Source: Anas platyrhynchos
Taxonomy: Eukaryota > Chordata > Aves > Anseriformes > Anatidae
Direction: 5' to 3'
Assembly: GCF_047663525.1 (NCBI RefSeq)
Contig: NC_092606.1
Location: 6,136,501-6,200,500, forward strand
DNA length: 64,000 nt
The number at the start of each line of letters is the position of its first letter. Positions within the stretch are counted from its first letter, which is position 1. A model generated the notes under the pieces. The model ran no database searches. It was not told the origin of the DNA and saw only the letters and a program-made list of their open reading frames with translations. Positions 37,748-50,911 of the stretch are shown piece after piece. Both the position numbers and the translations under genes were made by a program.

Positions 37748-40700
37748 TTGTACGTGACCTTAGTGTTTACCTCCACAATAGACTAATTCTGTTTTTGGTC
37801 CTGTCCATAGGGCATGACTCTCACAGAGCTGTTCAACGTTTTAGTGTTTGCCTGCCAAATATTTTCCTTTTCCTCCCAAAATGTTTCTCTGTTCACTTAA
37901 TTGATTTGCATTTCTCTGTGAGAAATCTCAGCTTGTAATTCCAGATGTAGAATTGGACATCTTCAAATACCTCTCATTCCTGGGGGAATCCTTTATTTGG
38001 AATGCAAAGCTTCTGTTCTCTCTACAGTTTCTGACTAGATCAAGCACTTTCTGTTGCTTGCCGCTCCAGCAAACTTTGCATACATTAACTTGTTTCCCAA
38101 TTCTCTGTAACACAGCTTCCAAATTAGACAAAGACAAAAGATGTTATTGGTGTCTGCTAAAGTTGGACTTGCTTTTGATGGAGAGGTGCGTGCAGCAAAA
38201 TGTCTGCCTCATTAGTAAAATCTACTTGCATTTTCTAGTTTTGTGTGTGTTTAAGTGCCTGTTTGACCAATAAATCCTCAGTCTGAGGATTTCTGGGGAA
38301 GCGGAGACAATACGCAGCTGTAGCTAAAGTAGTAGCACAGTTGAGCATGTGAAATGTGATGTAAAAAATGGATGTTAATGTTAAATATCTAGTTCTAAAG
38401 GCTTAGAATAAAAAATACATTCAATAAAAAGCTTGAATTTTCACTTGCTAGTAACAGCTTTGAACCGAATGGTGTGTCAATATTGCAACAACATTAACAA
38501 GGCAAGTTCCAAGAACAAACATGCAAATCCCCTCTGTATCCATCTACAACAGACTGAGAGCACAGTGGGAGATAGCATCTGTAGCCAGCTCCGTTCTCAG
38601 ATTTTTAACAGTCCTGACAGTTACACTGCAAGATACACAGAACAGCTATCTGCAGTGGTGTCCTGGTGTCTTTTTTTTTTCCCAGCTGTAAGAGTGGTTG
38701 CTGCTGCTGTCTGGCAGGGAAAGGGAGGGCTGTTAATTCTCTTTATGGCTCTCCTATGATGTTTGCAGGCTGTTGGCTATTACACGTATAGTTTCTGATT
38801 GGTCTGGGGAGGAGCGTTCCTTGTAAGATGGAGAAGACATAAAGGGGAGAGGCAGATGCTTTGGGGGCCCTAAGGTTGAGCTGGTGGCACTGGCCAGAAC
38901 TGGGCAGTGAAGGTATAGGAAGTAGTCTTAGGGGAAAACAGTGAAAAGCAACTCAGAACTTGGCATTCTCAGATTTTTCCAGGGGGAGAGGAGTGGGATA
39001 AGGAAAGCTGGCATTTCCCTGGTTTTGTATTCCTGTTTCTTCTTGGTATTGCCGCAAATGATGAAGTTTATACCCTCGTTCTGCCACGTGTGCTGAGGCT
39101 TCCTTTCACTGTTGTATCTAAGCTGCATCATTGGACATGGCAGGAGTGAAATGCTCCACATACATGATTTATTCATTTCTTTGGACTCGATTGGTGAAAT
39201 CCTGTATTGTCACACTGAAAAGGAGGACATGACCATGTTGCTGCCAGATTAAAAATGAAGCCTATCTCCACGAGTTGTTCTCAGTCTGCTGGTTCACAGG
39301 TATTCTTGCTGCGCATTGCTAGTCTGCAGCACCATGTTCTTGTGTACTTGTACAGGTGTTGTTTGAAAGGTGATAAAAACGCAAGAAATGCTTGCAGAAC
39401 AACAGGTGAAATCAGAGGTACTGTGTTGCTGGGAAGGCACTCCAAAGAGAAGTGCACAAGGGCATTAATTTGCTTAAAACCTAAATAGATACTTGAGACA
39501 ATTATACTTGTGTGTTGGCGCTTCTGATGCTAATCAGTCATTGCATGATTCCTCATCCTGGAGAGCGATGTATTTATCTGAGGATGCTGTCAGCATCTTT
39601 GAACATTTGAGGCTGGAGATGGTGACTATGCTGAAGGCCTGTGGACCTGCAGGCAGCCGTCAGCAGATGGTGCTGCAATGCTGCTCTGCCTCACTGTTCA
39701 GCTGTGCTTTACAATAGCTCAGAAAGACCTGGCTATGGGATGGGAAAAGGATTGGCAATCTCTGCCAATTCCCACACCAGCCTGAGCTTGCTCGTATTCC
39801 CTTCCTGGAGTTTAACCTGCCATAATTCTTGACGGCAATTCAAAATGTGTAAGTGCTATAGTCTGAGAAGTGATTATTGCACAAACGGCTTAGTCCCGTG
39901 GGTATGAGCTAGCTCGCAGTATTACAGAAAAATCCTGTAATAGTCCTGACACATCATTGTCACGATCAGGCTGTGAAAATCGCCTTCTGAGAGGATTGCA
40001 CCCCTGACTGCCGGAAGCATGTGGGATGCCACAGGTCCTGTACTATTTGATACTTCCATTAATGCTATGTGAAACAAGCACAGGCTTGATAAATTTGTAC
40101 AACATGGAAATGTGTACTCCAAAGAGGGTGAGAGGCCTGAGAAGTCTACAGCTACATAAAGGGCTACTGCGGGGAGGAAAGAACAAAATCCTCCTCTGTT
40201 TCCATGCTGGATAAGACACAATGTTCTGGTCCCAAGCTACAACAACAACAAAAATAGAAGAAGAAAATACTGTAGCAGTGTGGAAGTGCTAGTAGATCAC
40301 CTGGCGAGCAAGGAAATCTGTTCCTGGAGCGACACTGTGAGTTTTAATCCTCGGTGTGGATGTGAATGACTTTCCACAGCCCTCTTTTCTGTTTCTCTGA
40401 AATACCACTTGCTCTAACCCTGAGGGCCTCTCCCTGCCCTCATGAAAAGCTTAGATGGGAAACCACATATTCTTACTCATCTGAGTGCTCCTGATCTGAG
40501 CTGTGGGATTGAGCAAATGCTGCTTAGTCCTCACTAGAGTTTACCCAATGGGCCCAGTGCCAGCGAACTGGAGTTGCATCCATTCCTTCATGTCTGATCT
40601 GCTGTGATCCCCAGACCCAGTGCCACTTCTGTGCATCCCCTCATCCCACTGCCTGAGCCCCCTGAGGCATCTCAGCATCCTCTGAGACACCATACCCTCT

Positions 40701-41133
40701 ACAGGAACCTGTCTTAAAGATCAGCCAGTCTGTATCCATCTAGCCGGGACCCAGCCTAGCACCGGGAGGTGGGTGCTGCAGTGAGCGTGGCTGGCTCCTG
40801 ACTCATCTGCCCTTGACCTTTTCCTCCCTGTGCTGCTGTTCTAAGGAGACCAGTCATCAGAGGCATGATGAGTTCACATCCTGCCTTCACTGACTGCTGT
40901 TGCAGAATTACTCTCATGCAGGCTTCTTCCTCTTCTTCCTCCACCAGCAGCCTGTCATCCCTGCATCTCGTTTCGGCAGCTGAGGCTGTACTTCTGGCTG
41001 GACATGTGCACTCGGAGCCAGCACGATCTATGTTTCCAGGGCCCGAGATTTTTATTCTCTGTTGCTGGAGGCAGATGCCAGCTTCTTGTGTCCTTCCCTG
41101 AACGTCCCTGGTGCTCATGTTTAAACCTCAGGA

Positions 41134-41168
41134 GTGTGTGTGTGTGTGTGTGCGGGGGGGGGGGGGGG
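41134..41168. repeat. Compound (GT)n-(G)n microsatellite
   Basis: About nine GT dinucleotides run into GC and then an uninterrupted G run of about 15. Likely length-variable. Confidence 0.95.
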
Positions 41169-43849
41169 TATTAGGCTGGCCTCCCTAATTTGACTGCCAC
41201 ATGTGCTCCCAGCCTGCTCCTCTGGGTGATGAGGGGTACGCTGGGGATAAAATCCTGTCATGGGAACAGCTGTAATGAGTCCTTTGTGGCAAAAATCACA
41301 GATTTTTCTGGGGACCCAGACACCTTAAGTCTAGGCTCTTTGGCCAGTCTCACATTGTGGTGTCGTCTCATGAGGATGCTTGGTGATCTCGGACCATAAA
41401 AGCCATGAAAGAGGGACTTTGGAGACCAAAGGTCTGCTCTACAGATGCTCCTGCAAGAGCCCTGGGCACACATAAAATGAAGTAACCCTGCTCTGGCACT
41501 ACCCATGCTCTCACCTCCGCATGCAGCAATCCTTCCCTCTCATCTCAGACTCATAATGTGGAAGTGAGCCTGAGCCAGCTCTTGCAGAAGACTTTTTCCC
41601 TCTCCATCTCTCTGAGGGCTGGGCAGCATGGGCAGCATGGCTGTGGGACTGGGCTGGTAGCAGCAGAGCAGCTCTCCTTCAACCAGGGGCACTCAGCACT
41701 GAAACAGAAATCTCCTTCAGGATGGGATAGCTTTCCCCATCGCCATCTGTGTGTCTGCTATCCCTGACCAGGCACATGGACCAAAGCAGCACATGAAAGC
41801 CTGCTCTGACGACTCTGCAGTGTAATTAATTTCTAATGGCACTGATTTTCACACAGCTTTATGAGTAAAAGATGGGCCCAGGTGCAAGATTGAGCTCTAT
41901 GCTGCTATTTCTGGGTTTTGGCACGCCTTTGGCCTTTCCATTTTCCTGCAGCGCCATTTCAGGGGTAGGAGGGTCAGCATTATGAAGGGCTTTGGGCACA
42001 CAGGGGAGCCGAGCCCTGGGGCTTTGCTGAGATGTCTAGACTGGGGCAGAGAGCAGTTTTCACACCACAGAGCACTTTGAATCAGGAGCGACACCTCTCC
42101 TGGGAGCAGAGGGCCCTAATCACGCTCTAACTATAGAGTTACACCCAGCAGGGCTCTGGCATGAGGCCTGCAGGAAGGAGCCGTCCCTGAAGGGTACTAA
42201 AGGCCTAATGCTTGCCATTACTCCAGGCTTGGTCCTAAAAGCAAAGGCGGGATGTGACAGCTTGTTATCTGCTAGGCCATAAATGTCTGTGCTCTCCCTG
42301 GGGAGCTCAGAGAAGGAAAAAGCCATCCCCTTCAGCTGCAAAGAGCCTGCCGGATGGGACAGCTTCGTGGCTGGGCCTTGGGATTGGGGGAATGCCATGG
42401 GTGCTGGTGCTCACAGGGCAGAGGGATTGAAGTGAGAGATTTGGAGGGGCATTTAAGAAACCCCGACTCCAGTGTGATTCCGTCCCGCTTCTTGGGGTTG
42501 GGAGGAACAAGGGGAAAAGGTTACAAGCTGATCCCTGAGACAGCATTGTGTCAGTAAATTCAAAAGGGAGATTCCAGAGGAAAAAGAAAAAGAAAAAAAA
42601 AAAAAAAAGAGGAACTCAATAGAAAAAGCCTAATTTAAAAAAAGTGTTGTACGAATCTTTTGACTCAGCAGAGAGGCAGTCCAGGAAGCTTGAGGGGCTC
42701 TCAAGAGATGATCGGAACCAGGTATGCAGAGGACAAGAGAGGAATAGAAACCTCTGGTCTCTGAGGAAATCTGGTGTGCTCAGGTCCTGCTGGACTGTGG
42801 CAGCAAGGACAGCGAGTTGGGCAAGGTAAACGCAGGGAAAATGAAGAGTAAAAGGCTGCCGCTGTGAAACCAAAGTTAGTCCTGGGCAGCAGAAGCAGCA
42901 AGCAGCCAGTGCAGGAGATGGGAGTGTTTGCACTGCCTCAGTGCTGCTGCTTCAGGGCAGAGAAAAATGAGATGTTAGAGATGGGAGCGTCCAAAAAGGA
43001 TACTTGAGAGGAAATTTATACGAAGAGCTATTTTTCAGTGGTTCTAGAATGAGTGGTTGAGCTGAGCAGGCCAGAGGAGTTTCAGAGTGAAGTAGTTAAT
43101 CGTATATCAAAACCCCACAACCACCGAAACCACCTCCAGTCCTGGAGGGGAACAAGTGAATCTAGCGATCGTCCTGGCAATAGCAGAGCAGGCAGCTGCC
43201 TCCCGTGTGGGCCGACTGCCTTTATACATCCTCGTGGAACATCTGATTCCAAGGCAGCATTGCAATTAGCGACACCTTTTAAAAGAGGGCTCCAAAATGC
43301 TGCTGTGAACAGGCCCTAAAGACACAGCCGCCCAAATTCAGAAGGAAAACCATACCCCTAGTCTGGCAGGTGTTGGTTGGATGGCAGGACTTAAGTCTCT
43401 CTGAATGCTGGTGATTTTTATCTGTCCTGCGTGACTTGGAAACCTCCATGAGAAACGCACTGCTTCCAGGTGGGAATCTCATTTCCCACCTGTTTGTATT
43501 CACAGCCAGCTTCCAGCCCTGTATCCTCATACCAGCAGTGTCCGCTTGCTAAAATAACTCTTTTCCACCCTGGTGCTGGCCTCTGTGATGTATCCCCACA
43601 GATCAGTCATAGCCCTTTGTTTCCCTAACCCCCGCCCCGTGCTCTTGGCGTTTGACTCCTCTCTTGTTGTATAATACCAGGGGTTGGTCACAGCCTTGTG
43701 ATTTGTGGCATGGGTCTTTCCCTGCCCCAGACACATCCAGCGGACGGCCTCTTGTGCTGGGATGGCTCTTCTTGCAATCCCTGCTCCCCAGCAGCATGCT
43801 TGCCCAGCCTGCAGCACTGAATCAAACCCTTCTCCATTACTCCAGTCCT

Positions 43850-44290
43850 CAAGGTCATTATAATCTTTCTCTGTGATATCCTGGCCTCTTCTGGATTGAT
43901 GATAGCATCTCATTCTGCCTCATCAGCAGATTTCCTTTGCGTTCTCCTGCTTTTTGTGCCAAGATCATTAATGCAAATGTTAAGCAGAATCATTTTTTTG
44001 AGGCAGAAACTCAAGGAACTGCACTGGTAGCCCCCCCTCAGTCTAACACTTCCCCTTCCAGCTGAAGCTATGACCGTGCCCCTTTCAGGCGGCTCCTCAC
44101 CCGCTTCACATTACATATGCCAGTCACATCTTCCCCTCCTTAGCTAATAATTTACTGTGTGGCACCATTTCAAATGTCTCGCTGAAGCCCAGACAAGTGA
44201 GATCTACTGCATTTCCTTCGTCGCAAATATCTGTGAACTTATAAAAGGAAGCTATGAGGTTAGTGTTGGTCTGCGTCAGGACCAATACTG
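43850..44290 (-). mobile_element. CR1 LINE remnant, reverse-transcriptase region, minus orientation
   Basis: The minus strand around 43925-43990 reads LNICINDLGTKSRRTQRKSADEA, matching in outline the CR1 reverse-transcriptase stretch LFNIFINDL..KFADD, and the plus text that follows (CTCGCTGAAGCCCAGACAAG near 44178, then a match to the 'GGAGATCAGGTTGGTCAAG' region near 44250) is the familiar reverse complement of upstream CR1 ORF2. Frames are interrupted and indels are frequent, so the copy is old. The left end may extend further but similarity fades. Confidence 0.7.
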
Positions 44291-44552
44291 CGTGATGTAC
44301 TGTCGGTGTGTTGTACCTTGCGCAGTGCCTGAGGAGCTGCAGGAGAGGGGTTCAATGGAAGGCAAATATGTGCAAAATACAAGATTATTCACATTAATCA
44401 GGGCTGGAGAAGACAAGGGTTTAACCGAGTTAGTTGACTGAGCAATATGCTAGCTGGTCACTGTTTTCAAATGCACTCAGGAGTCATTTGAAATACAGAT
44501 TTCTGTATCTGTGGTCAAAAGAACTACAGATACTTGGGGAAGAAGATGGCCT

Positions 44553-44576
44553 TTTTTTTTTTTTTTTTTTTTTTTT
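44553..44576. repeat. Poly(T) run
   Basis: Simple mononucleotide run of about 24 T in the spacer. Confidence 0.9.
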
Positions 44577-45329
44577 GAGTTTATGGCCAGATTTTAAAGA
44601 TATTTGCATCCTGAGTATCTGGCCCATGTGACTTGGATGTCTTTGTTCTATTCCTCTTCCATGACGTTCAGGTCCCCTAAATGCCATTGTCTTCAGAAAG
44701 TGAGGCTTAACATCTTAATTCCTAGAGTTCATCTAAGGTGCTGCGAGTCCAAGGATTAAGCAAGATATTGAAGTGTATGAAGGATGGGACAGAAACTAAT
44801 TCTCCAAAAGCCTTAATGTTGTTGTAGAAAGCAGCAGGATGATCTCCACGTGCCAAATTCAGCTCTGATCATTTTGACTCAGAGAAGAGGAGAGCCAACA
44901 CAGAAGACGACGAGCCAGGTGATGAAAGCATTTAGTGGCTTGGAGATAGAAAAGAATGGGGCAAACAGATGAAGGGAGCTTAAAAAGAAGCATTGAACAT
45001 TGATTATTTACCCTTTCATGCAGGAGAAGAAAGGGATGTGGTTAAAACCATTTAAAGTGAGAAAAGGTATACTAGGAAGAAATATTTTGACACAAGGCAT
45101 AATAAACATGAAACTGGCAGAAGGTCTCATAAAGGGCAAACATTGGAGAACAAAGACGGAAGCAAGTGCATGGCTATGAGATAACCCCAGCTATGGAAGT
45201 TTAGATAATTTTTTATTTTTAGCCTGTTTTAATAGAAATGGGGCTTATGCAATCTGCCGTCTGGGTGCAGGAGGTAACAATACTTGGCGTCTGCAAACTC
45301 AAAACTGAAATCGCTTTTTGCAGTCAGAC

Positions 45330-45332
<3 letters not shown>

Positions 45333-45360
<28 letters not shown>
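45333..45360. repeat. Poly(T) run, about T28
   Basis: Simple mononucleotide run in the spacer, with no recognised element next to it. Confidence 0.9.
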
Positions 45361-45363
<3 letters not shown>

Positions 45364-48300
45364 TCCCAAAGAAGCATTCATGTGGGCAGGCGCAGATATC
45401 TGCAGAGGCAGTGTCTGAGCCCTGTTGGCTCATCTCAATTGTGCAGAAGAGCTTTAGGTTTGTACTCATGGCAGACCAGAGTCCACCAGCCCTTGCAAAG
45501 CCAAAGCTGGCCCTGATGAGAACCAGCCCCAGGGCTTTCCTCTGCCTGAGTGCAGAGGTGGAGGCAGGACTCCAGGTGCAAGCTGTGAGCTGCAGGACAC
45601 AAAAAGCAGGCTGTGGGGCTGGGGAGGGGGTAAGCATTGTGTGAGGGCACAGGGGGAAGCTGTGGGTGCTGCCTGCAGGCAGTGGGGCAGAGAAAAGCTT
45701 CACACTGTTGCAAGAAGGTGCTTGTGGGCTGGCGAGTGAGCTTTTGGACTGTGTTTTGCTGTGCCCAAACCCTGCTATTTACAGAGGGATGTATTTATAC
45801 TTAGTGAAGTAAAGTTCTTTCTTATGTAAATGCTTGCTCCTTGCATGTAAAATTTATTTATTTTTAAAGTGTATTTATTTTGCCTAAGGCACAAGGGATA
45901 CCTGAGTCTCCCAAGTCTTATTTTGGAGTCAATATGGGGAAAGGGGTGCAAGAAACTGAGGCTGCAGCCCCCTTGGGGTGAGGTCTGTTCCCTGGGGTGG
46001 TCTCCAGGCCTCCTGGCTGGGGAGCTGAGGGTAAACCCTGGGGTTTGGTGGGGCTGTGCTGGGTGGGTGGTGTGACACCCACCTGCCTGCAGGGTGATGT
46101 TACCCTCCTTTTGTTGGGCTGTGCTCATCCCCTTGTGTTTTTTCTCTAATGCATGCACGCAGCTGTGCTGCAGCCTCCTGCCTGGGGAGAGGTTTTTTGC
46201 TCCTTTTGTTTTCTCTCTCTTCTAGCTATTGTAGAAATCACTCAAATGGTGGGAGAACAGACATAACTTTGATCTAGGACAGTAGAAAAATCCTTGTTGT
46301 GGGTCTTTGTGCAGGCTGTGCCCTGGGATCCTCTGAGAGCGAAGGAGCATTCAGGGCTTTGCATCAAAAAGTTATCAGTGGGGATTGGTTTGGGAATTTA
46401 GCTTTGCTGAACTACCCCCATGAAACCATAAATGCAAGAGTCAGCGATACCTCGCTGCAGAGAGAGACTGTTTGGCTGATCTGTATTTTCCTTGTGCTTT
46501 CCAGCCACGGGACCTCTTTGCATAATTTTTATCAATGACAAGTGTCGCTTCCCAGACGGATGTTGCATAATGCCACGCGGTATTCTCTTTGCACTTGCAT
46601 GGTATTGTGGTGTTGGCAGTTCCTTCCACATTTTTCTGCCTGTGGTTTCCTTGCTTTACAGATTTCCCTCTGTCTCATGCTGGAACACGGTGGAGGCGGA
46701 GGGGCTTCTCTTCACCACTTGTTGCTATGGTTCTGGCAACCTTTCCTGAAAGAGGTGCAAAGGGCATCCCTCTGCCCTGCCTCGTGGTTGGAAATGCAGC
46801 CTGCTTCTGCCAGCTAGCAGGCATTTGTCCTCTAGGGAAGCTATGCAGAGCTGGGGAGGGCTTCCTAAAGCTGGCTGTGGGCTAAGGTGCTTGTCTCCTC
46901 TTCCAGTAGAGAGCTTGGGGACCAGAAGTCATGCGATCCTCTTTAAAATGGCCAAGACCATCCCTCATCCTCTATTTCAGTTTAAACGAATCCCGTGACA
47001 CTGTCCACCTTCCCTGTCTAACCAGGGCACCTCCTTGTTGCTCTCTTCTCTTCTTACCACTTTCTGAAATGTGTGGCCCTAAGAGGTGAGTTGCGGCCAC
47101 CCCAGTGCTGAGCGAATTTGGAGATGAGCTCTGGCTGTGCCCTGCCCCTGCTGTGCTGAGGAAGCAGCCAGGGGCAGCTCTTTGCGTGTCCCCATGCCTC
47201 CTCTTGTCCCTCCACCTCGCCAGCTGCCTGCCCTCTGTAATGACAGTCCCTCTGCTTTAGCTGCATTCACAGCCCCTGGGGAGATGTTTTTTAGATACTA
47301 ATTCCCTCATTGTCTTAGGAGACGCATGCAGGGCTGTGCTGGAAACATCTGATAATGGAAGGCTAGTGTTATGTTGGCTCATCACTGGCTTTCTGCTACC
47401 TCTCCTGCTCCATGTGAGTTTGTTAATTGCCAGTGGTTCAGGAGGGAAAGTGCTGGAGCCTATTGGTTTAACAACACCTGCCTTCTCTACCTCTTCCTTA
47501 CCCATTTGTTCTTTTTTCTATTCTCAACTGCATGCCTAACCTCTGCCACTGAATTCTAATTGTGTTGAGTACCTGGCCACAACCTCTTCTTTTGTTAACA
47601 TGAAGACGAGCCAAAAAGACACTGCAATTTTGGCTATGTGCTCACCTTCCTAACAAATAGTTTTTTTTTTTTTTTTTCCTTTTTTGTTCTTCAAATTGTT
47701 GTTCATAAAGCTGGGTCTTCTGGGCTGCTGTGTTCCTTGCAGGAATTCTGAAAACTTCACTGACAAGAAGGCAAATTGTTTTCTTTCCTCACCCGGGCTT
47801 TTGAATTTCTCCTCTTTCTTTCCAAGATTAGAAAGTGGTCTGATTACAGATGACTTCTACCGCAGGAGAATTAAAACCAGAAGTAATTTCTTCACTCTCC
47901 CCTTAAATCAGTTCCTTATATTCAATTCCTTAAACATGCTTGAACACAAACTATCTATTTTCGCTGAGCTGCAATTTTGTGCAATTCATTGAAATATCCT
48001 CAATTCCAGTTAGAATAGGAACTACTACATCACTGTCCAGTAAGAAGTTCCATCCGGCCCTTGTCTAAATGGAGAACTGAAAGCCCGACCAATCATTTCT
48101 GCAGTAAGGAGGAAACATTTTCACCATTTCCATCAAAAATAATCTTTGCTGTTGTGATATCTCTCTGTTTCTAACAGATGACTGGCTTTAGCAGTAACCA
48201 TACAAAATCCTATGCACAGAGATGATTGTGCTTCTACTTTTTGTTGTGCTTGTCTTGGTTTCTCTGGATTTCTGTGCTGTGGGATGTTCCTTTACCACCA

Positions 48301-49214
48301 TCCTTACTGTTGCTACTCCTGCTTGTCCCTTGCCAAGCAGTAAGCATCAGGCTCCTGGTGTGGTGAAAGGCCAGGCCTGTGTGGGGCTTGCATGCAATGT
48401 GGTGATCTTTGGCGTGTAACATGGTGATATTACTAAAAGAAACAATTGTGGTCTCTTCTCCTCATCTGACACCTCCAGTTCAACCAGTGCTGGCCCTGAG
48501 GGATGTGCCCTTTGGGCAGGGAAAGGCGCTGTGGGGAGCGAGGGGCAGGAGGTGGAGGCTGAGGGTTGTGTGGCAGCCTGCTGGGGAACGCATGGGGCAC
48601 TGTGGGCACGGCTGGAAAAAAAGAGGAGGGCAGGAAAAAAAAGGAGGAAATTGCAAGTTTTGCAGATCCTTCTGAGTGTCCAGCCACTGAGGCATTTGGA
48701 ATTACTCTTGGAGATTGCAGATGTTGCCACTTTTCAGTCATGTTGCAATGGCCTTGAGGTTTCATCTGTGAGGCTGTGATGAGCTGGCATCAACGGGTGC
48801 AGGCAGAGCTTCTCCCTCCAGCTCCTGCTCTGTGTCTCCTCCCCGAGGCCCGTGTATTTGCTTTTTTTGGGGGCTAGACTGGTACAGGGAGCCTAACTGG
48901 GATAAAATTGTCCATTTTGTCAAAAAGCGGGCAAACAGGAACTGCAGCACCTTGGTCTCAAGAGGCTGCAGACCACAGCCCAAACTGAAACCCATGGGTG
49001 CAGAAGTGCATGTCCCCTGTTTGTCCCAGGCACAGGGAAGGTGACAGGCCAGGCTGTGGCCTGAGAATGCTACTGTGGTCCTGGAGCAGCGTGACAGAGC
49101 CTGGGCCCTACAGGCCGCCTGGTTCTCCATGTCTCTGCAAGCTTCTAGCATGAGAATGCAGTTTGTGACAGGAAAAGGGACAAATGTGAGACTCCCCGTG
49201 ACTTCCAGGTCAAC

Positions 49215-49274
49215 CCAACCTTGTCTCTATGTTATCTTTCCTTTCCAACCTCGTCTCTATGTTATCTTTCCTTT
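49215..49274. repeat. 30-bp tandem duplication
   Basis: Two adjacent 30-base copies (49215-49244 and 49245-49274), each beginning CCAACC and containing GTCTCTATGTTATCTTTCCT, differ at a single base (CCTTG versus CCTCG). Confidence 0.95.
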
Positions 49275-49840
49275 CCTAGATGTCCGACAAAGAGCCTCTG
49301 TTATCAGAGGTGAATGTACGTGCAATGCGCCATTTTGGAGCTAGCTCTGTAGCCCCGCTGTGACCTGTGGAGCAGGCTGAAAAGTGCTGCTTGTGGCAAA
49401 ACTGTGGATAAGTTTGGATTTTTGACCTGGCAGTAGTGGTGGTAGCTGAATTTATGTGTGACATGGCACCTGGGCTGGATTCAGTGACCTTCAGCAGAGC
49501 AGCTCTACTGCCCCTGGGCACAGTGGTGATGCTGTGGCTGTGGCAAAGCAAATCCCAGCCTGGAGTGTGCTGGCTGCCTGCCTGGGATTCCCATCAGAGC
49601 TCCAGATGTGGAGCCCCATGTCCCAGCCTGGCTCTCATCATGGGGCTTTGGGCTTCAGTTCGTCCCCAACGAGCACCAAAACGCAATCCGAAAGCAGTGG
49701 TCCTGTGGCTGGCGCTTCCCCTTTTGCAGCTTCCTCGCCTTCTCCAGCTCAGCAAAAATCGGGTATCCTTACATAATTTCCTTGGTATGATGCACTCATC
49801 TTTTTTCCTTGAAACCGTGTACCCGCCCAGTCGCCAGAGG

Positions 49841-49847
49841 ATAAAAG
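49841..49847 (+). promoter_or_regulatory. TATA-like box of the left chemokine copy
   Basis: ATAAAAG about 100 bases upstream of the ATG. A conserved TTACATAA element (49769-49776, C/EBP or PAR-bZIP type) lies about 65 bases further upstream and is also present in the right copy. Confidence 0.6.
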
Positions 49848-49945
49848 ACGGCAGCGGCAGCAGGGACCAAGCATCCTGCAGAGGAGAGCCCTGTAGCCAC
49901 TCCAGCTTCAGCCCTGCTTGCCATCTGCTTGGTCCCTGCAGCACC

Positions 49946-50678
49946 ATGAAGGTCTTCGCAGCTGTCCTGGCCGCTCTCCTCTTCCTGGCCCTCTGCTCCC
50001 CAGCTGTGGCCCATCTTGGTAAGTCTGGGTGTCACTGTGACCCCCTGGGAGCCCCATCCCCATAAGGCAGCTTCTGGGGCAGACGGAGAGCCCCGTCCCC
50101 CTTCCCATGGATGGGACCCTCGTGGTGGGGTGCGGGTGGTTGCCACCAGTGCTGGGGCTCAGCCTGAGGGATGGCGTCTCCAGGGGTCTGTGCTTGGGGG
50201 ATGCAACACAAGGGGTGGACGGGTGATGGTAAGTCCTTGGGTGGAGCACTGGCTGTAGAGTGGGGTCTCAATGAACTCTGTTTCTCTGCCCCCACAGATG
50301 GCGTCCCCACCACCTGCTGCTTCAGCTACCAGCAGCGCCCTGTCCCGCGTAGCCTCATCGCCTCCGCCTACATCACCAGCAGCAACTGCAGCCAGCCTGG
50401 AGTGATGTGAGTACCCTTCATTCCTGGGGTTTGCGGTGCAATGGCCAGGGCAGAGCCCTGTGCATCGCTGGGAGGGGGACAGGGGACGGGCACATGGCTG
50501 GGGACATGTGGGGTGCTGCTGGCAGGACCCAGCTCTGGCCCCCTGCTGCCCCCTCCCAGCATCCTAACGCTGGTTTTCTCCCTGCAGCCTGGTCACCAAG
50601 AAGGGGAGGGAGATATGCGCGGACCCCCAGGCCCCTTGGGTGAAGGCACACCTGAAGCACTTTGAGAAGAAAAACTGA
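49946..50678 (+). CDS. CC chemokine, left copy of inverted pair
   Basis: Secreted CC-family chemoattractant for leukocytes. Three exons, 49946-50018, 50298-50406, 50588-50678, with the standard chemokine phases (1 and 2); 90 residues. Signal peptide is about residues 1-22 (MKVFAAVLAALLFLALCSPAVA). The mature N-terminus is short (HLDGVPTT) before the CC pair at 31-32, with C55 and C71 completing the four-cysteine core. The core reads CCFSYQQRPVPRSLIASAYI, and the C-terminal helix follows KKGREICADPQAPWVKAHLK. The mature core resembles the MIP-1/HCC branch (human CCL3, 4, 14, 15, 23) and chicken CCLi-type genes, but I cannot assign a numbered orthologue. The TATA-type promoter and AU-rich 3' UTR fit an inducible, short-lived mRNA. 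Confidence 0.93.
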
Positions 50679-50769
50679 CCCTTCCCTGCTGCTGCTGCCC
50701 CCCGGTGGGCTTAGTCCCCCGCACCAACATGCAACGGAGTACTTGAACTGCATCTTTCTTCAACGGAAA

Positions 50770-50830
50770 ATTTATTCTATTTAACTTATTTAAGTTAAAT
50801 TAATTGAATTTAAATGTATATTTTTTTTTT
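50770..50830 (+). promoter_or_regulatory. AU-rich element in the 3' UTR of the left chemokine
   Basis: TTTATTCTATTTAACTTATT and what follows contain two ATTTA pentamers in a T/A-only context, typical of cytokine mRNA destabilising elements. The right copy has no equivalent. Confidence 0.6.
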
Positions 50831-50911
50831 GCTATAAAAAGGGAAAATACAAAAATAATTTAAAATGTGTCACCATGCCTTTCAAGAATGAGCCTGTATT
50901 TCTGATGTCTA

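Larger units (their letters stand above)
37750..49590. other. Gene-poor spacer between NF2L and the chemokine cluster
   Basis: About 12 kb in which I recognise no conserved coding exon on either strand. Open frames here are short, lack splice-consistent partners and have no family resemblance. Contents: a CR1 remnant near 43.9-44.3 kb, a GT/G microsatellite at 41.13-41.17 kb, poly(T) runs near 44.55, 45.33 and 47.66 kb, and a 30-bp tandem duplication at 49215-49274. Base composition moves from AT-rich on the left to GC-rich on the right. Confidence 0.5.
49590..50700 (+). repeat. Left arm of inverted chemokine duplication
   Basis: About 1.1 kb, covering the promoter, three exons and both introns of the chemokine at 49946, recurs in reverse at 54000-55115. 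Intron 1 shows only a handful of substitutions and one 6-base indel over about 280 bases. Similarity ends abruptly after the stop codon (about 50701) and fades about 350 bases upstream of the ATG. Ends are estimated by eye. Confidence 0.9.

Noticed and set aside
43527-43913. Minus-strand frame of 128 codons as a host gene
   Set aside because: Its first part overlaps the CR1 reverse-transcriptase remnant and the rest has no family resemblance.
49436-50065. Open frame of 209 codons overlapping the left chemokine
   Set aside because: It runs through promoter and exon 1 in the chemokine frame and then into intron 1. The real start is the ATG at 49946 behind a TATA-like box, with a proper signal peptide.
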